Positions 4,810-6,592 of a stretch of 6,592 nucleotides of DNA are shown one piece after another. The position numbers were made by a program, and so were the translations under genes. Position 1 is the stretch's first letter. Every line of letters starts with the position of its first letter. The notes below the pieces were generated by a model. It made no database searches and was not told where the DNA came from. It saw nothing but the letters and a program-made list of their open reading frames with translations. The stretch comes from Pseudomonadota bacterium (GTDB taxonomy: Bacteria > Pseudomonadota > Gammaproteobacteria > Pseudomonadales > UBA5518): positions 1 to 6,592 of the forward strand of contig CAUJIL010000224.1 in assembly GCA_963204845.1 (NCBI GenBank). The letters run 5' to 3'.

Positions 4810-5745
4810 GTGAGCCGCGTGGCGCTGGTCACCGGCGCGAGCGGTTTCGTCGGCAGCGCGCTGTGCGTGGCGCTCGAGACGGCGGGCTGGACGGTGCGCC
4901 GCACCGTGCGGCCCGGCGTGGCCAGGGACGCTGAAGGCACCATCCCGCTGGATCTCGCGGCGCTCTCCGCGAGCGGTTGCGACGCCGCGTTGCTTGCCGG
5001 GGTGGACGTCGTGTTCCACCTGGCGGGAGTAGCGCATCGCGGTGCCTCGGCCGGCGAGCTGCAACGCCTGAACCGCGATGCGACGATCGCGCTCGCGACG
5101 GCCAGCGCGGCGGCCGGCGTCGCTCATTTCGTGTTCGTCAGCAGCCTCTACGCCGGGGCCATCGATCCCGCTTCCCCCGTGCGCCCGGGAGACGCCTATG
5201 CGCGTGCCAAACGCGAGGCCGAGCAGGCGTTGCTCGGGGCCGAGCGCGAGCGGCTGCTGCGGGTCACGGTGGTACGTCCGGCACTGGTCTACGGCGACGG
5301 GGTCAAGGGCCGGCTGGCGACGCTGCGGCGACTGGCCCGTCGTGGCCTGCTGCCGGATCTGCCCGTTCGCGGGAACACCCCGATGCTGGCGCTGGCGGAC
5401 CTGGTTGCCGCGCTCGTCCTGCTCGGCGCGCACCCGACGCTGAGCGGCAATATCTTCGCGCTGAGCGACGGCGAACGCTATCCGCTCGCGCGCATCGCAC
5501 GCGCCTTGCACCGGGGCGCCGGCCGCAGCGGCGGCGCGTGGCGGGTTCCCGGTGTGCTGCTCGACGCTGCGCTTGGCGTGCTGCGTGCGCTCGGCAACGG
5601 GCCGGTCGGCGCGCTGGTGCCGGCGTTGCCGCGTGGGCTCGACGACTGGAGCATCGCGGAGGATCCGCGGCTGGCGGCGCTCGGCTGGGTGCCTAGACAG
5701 GACTTCGACTCCTGGTGCACCGGCACGGTGGCGGGTGCGCGATGA
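4810..5745 (+). CDS. NAD-dependent sugar-nucleotide epimerase/reductase, WbpV-like
   Basis: Extended short-chain dehydrogenase of 311 residues. The N-terminal Rossmann fold has TGASGFVGS at 8-16 (GxxGxxG for NAD(P)). FHLAGVAH follows at about 70, then VFVSSLY with the catalytic serine at S111/S112, and the active-site pair Y130 and K134 in YARAKREAE. VRPALVYG lies further on, and the C-terminal half is the substrate domain. The gene overlaps the next one by ATGA, and that partner is a WbpL/WecA-type transferase. In P. aeruginosa a WbpV or WbpK enzyme reduces the 4-keto-6-deoxy-HexNAc nucleotide made by WbpM, and WbpL uses the product. A 4-ketoreductase role forming UDP-QuiNAc or UDP-FucNAc is therefore likely but inferred; plain 4-epimerase activity cannot be excluded. 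The GTG start has GGAG 7 bases upstream. Confidence 0.85.
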   Translation: MSRVALVTGASGFVGSALCVALETAGWTVRRTVRPGVARDAEGTIPLDLAALSASGCDAALLAGVDVVFHLAGVAHRGASAGELQRLNRDATIALATASAAAGVAHFVFVSSLYAGAIDPASPVRPGDAYARAKREAEQALLGAERERLLRVTVVRPALVYGDGVKGRLATLRRLARRGLLPDLPVRGNTPMLALADLVAALVLLGAHPTLSGNIFALSDGERYPLARIARALHRGAGRSGGAWRVPGVLLDAALGVLRALGNGPVGALVPALPRGLDDWSIAEDPRLAALGWVPRQDFDSWCTGTVAGAR

Positions 5746-6592
5746 GGCACGTGGCTGCATTCCTGCTCTGCGCGCTGGTCGCTTGGTCGGTAACGCGAAT
5801 CTACCTGCGCTGGGCCGCGCGCACCGGTGTGCTCGATGTGCCCGCTGCGCGTAGTTCGCACCAGCGGCCGACGCCGACCGGCGGCGGCGTGGGGATCGTG
5901 GCCGGAGTGGCGATCGGCTGCGTGGTGGCGGGAGCCGGTGTGGGGCTGGGTGCGGACTGGCTCTGCGTGCTGGCCGTGGCGCCGGTGCTCGCTGCGCTCG
6001 GCTTTCGCGATGACCGGGGTGGCTTGCCGGTCACACCACGGTTGGTGGTCCAGCTGGCGGCGGCCGCCGTGGTGGCGTTCGTCGCGTTCCTCGCAAAGTC
6101 CGGACCGGGCGATGTGGCCGCGCTCGCGCTCGCGGTCGCGACGGTGCCCGGTGTCGTCTGGATGACCAATGCATTCAATTTCATGGACGGCATCGACGGT
6201 ATCGCCGGCGCGCAGGCACTTTTTCTGGCCGGCGCCGCCGCGGTATTGCTGGGGTCGAACGGTGCGGCGCCGGATTCGCTGGCGGTCTGCGTGGCCGTGG
6301 CCGGCGCTGCGGCCGGCTTCCTGGCGCTGAACTGGCCGCCGGCGCGCGTGTTCATGGGCGACACGGGCAGTCAGCCGCTGGGCTTCGTGCTGGCAGCGGC
6401 GACGGTGCTGACCGGCGCTCGCGGTGAGCTGTCGCTGCCGGTGTGGCTGATCCTGTGGGCCGCATTCCTGGCCGACGCGAGCCTCACGCTGCTGGTGCGC
6501 ACCGCCGGCGGCAATTCGCCGCTCGCGGCGCATCGCGACCATGCCTACCAGCGGCTCGCGCGCCGCTGGGGCGGGCACCGGCCCGTCACGCT
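5742..6592 (+). CDS. Undecaprenyl-phosphate glycosyltransferase, WbpL/WecA family (GT4, 3' partial)
   Basis: Polytopic inner-membrane enzyme that transfers a HexNAc-1-phosphate from a UDP-sugar to undecaprenyl phosphate, starting O-antigen or other glycan synthesis. The window holds 283 codons of an expected 330-340. Several hydrophobic helices are visible, the first at about 4-22. Motifs come in family order: DVPAARSSH (32-40) with PTPTGGG, FRDDRGGL with the metal-binding pair D90/D91, NAFNFMDGIDG (143-153), VFMGDTGSQPLGF (about 203-215), and the cytoplasmic HRDHAYQRL (264-272). The DVP-ARSSH and PTP-GGG segments resemble P. aeruginosa WbpL more than E. coli WecA; the usual TPRGGG reads TPTGGG here. 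The ATG overlaps the preceding stop (ATGA), so the two genes are translationally coupled. The 3' end and following gene are outside the window. Confidence 0.93.
   Translation, partial: MRHVAAFLLCALVAWSVTRIYLRWAARTGVLDVPAARSSHQRPTPTGGGVGIVAGVAIGCVVAGAGVGLGADWLCVLAVAPVLAALGFRDDRGGLPVTPRLVVQLAAAAVVAFVAFLAKSGPGDVAALALAVATVPGVVWMTNAFNFMDGIDGIAGAQALFLAGAAAVLLGSNGAAPDSLAVCVAVAGAAAGFLALNWPPARVFMGDTGSQPLGFVLAAATVLTGARGELSLPVWLILWAAFLADASLTLLVRTAGGNSPLAAHRDHAYQRLARRWGGHRPVT

Noticed and set aside
4375..5760. Long open frame on the minus strand (461 codons) opposite comEA and the epimerase gene
   Set aside because: Composition is dominated by Arg, Gln, His and Ala, typical of antisense frames in high-GC DNA. 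No family motif is seen, and the + strand carries two clear genes over the same bases.
5478..6578. Long minus-strand frame (366 codons) opposite the glycosyltransferase
   Set aside because: Same low-information Arg/Gln/His composition. The + strand frame shows all WbpL/WecA motifs in order.

Overview
The window is a high-GC bacterial chromosome segment that reads as a conserved housekeeping block joined to the start of a surface-polysaccharide operon. All confident genes lie on the + strand, in this order: cmk, rpsA, ihfB, lapA, pyrF, a comEA-like gene, a WbpV-like sugar-nucleotide epimerase/reductase, and a WbpL/WecA-like glycosyltransferase cut off by the window end. The order cmk-rpsA-ihfB-lapA, an S1 protein colinear with the 557-residue Escherichia coli protein, and the WbpV/WbpL-type pair near ihfB all point to a GC-rich gammaproteobacterium. 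A Pseudomonas, Xanthomonadales or Chromatiales-like lineage fits, but the genus cannot be fixed from the window.

Layout. Positions 1-51 may hold the last codons of an upstream gene. cmk (72-779) makes CDP/dCDP. A 159-base leader with several hairpins then leads to rpsA (939-2612). A 353-base gene-free stretch (2613-2965) follows. It holds two diverged copies of a REP-like palindromic element, the second well preserved with a GTAG head and bracketed by a 12-bp inverted repeat, and then an AT-richer stretch in front of ihfB. ihfB (2966-3268), lapA (3275-3586) and pyrF (3591-4316) are separated by only 6 and 4 bases and look like one operon. lapB, which lies between lapA and pyrF in E. coli, is absent here. 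A comEA-like gene (4390-4701) has its own strong ribosome binding site. The next 108 bases hold a GCAA-loop hairpin, a perfect tandem 15-bp duplication, and a second long hairpin that reaches into the ribosome binding site of the next gene. The epimerase (4810-5745) and glycosyltransferase (5742 to the end) overlap by ATGA and are surely cotranslated.

Function. The first part serves core information processing and nucleotide supply: pyrimidine phosphorylation, ribosome function, nucleoid architecture and UMP synthesis. The last two genes resemble the P. aeruginosa module in which a WbpV/WbpK-type enzyme reduces a 4-keto-6-deoxy-N-acetylhexosamine nucleotide and WbpL attaches that sugar phosphate to undecaprenyl phosphate to start O-antigen synthesis. 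A WbpM-like 4,6-dehydratase would be expected just beyond the window.

I do not see an undescribed enzymatic system here. The points most worth a second look are the palindromic repeat pair upstream of ihfB, the missing lapB together with a LapA tail lacking an evident coiled coil, and the structured spacer in front of the polysaccharide genes.
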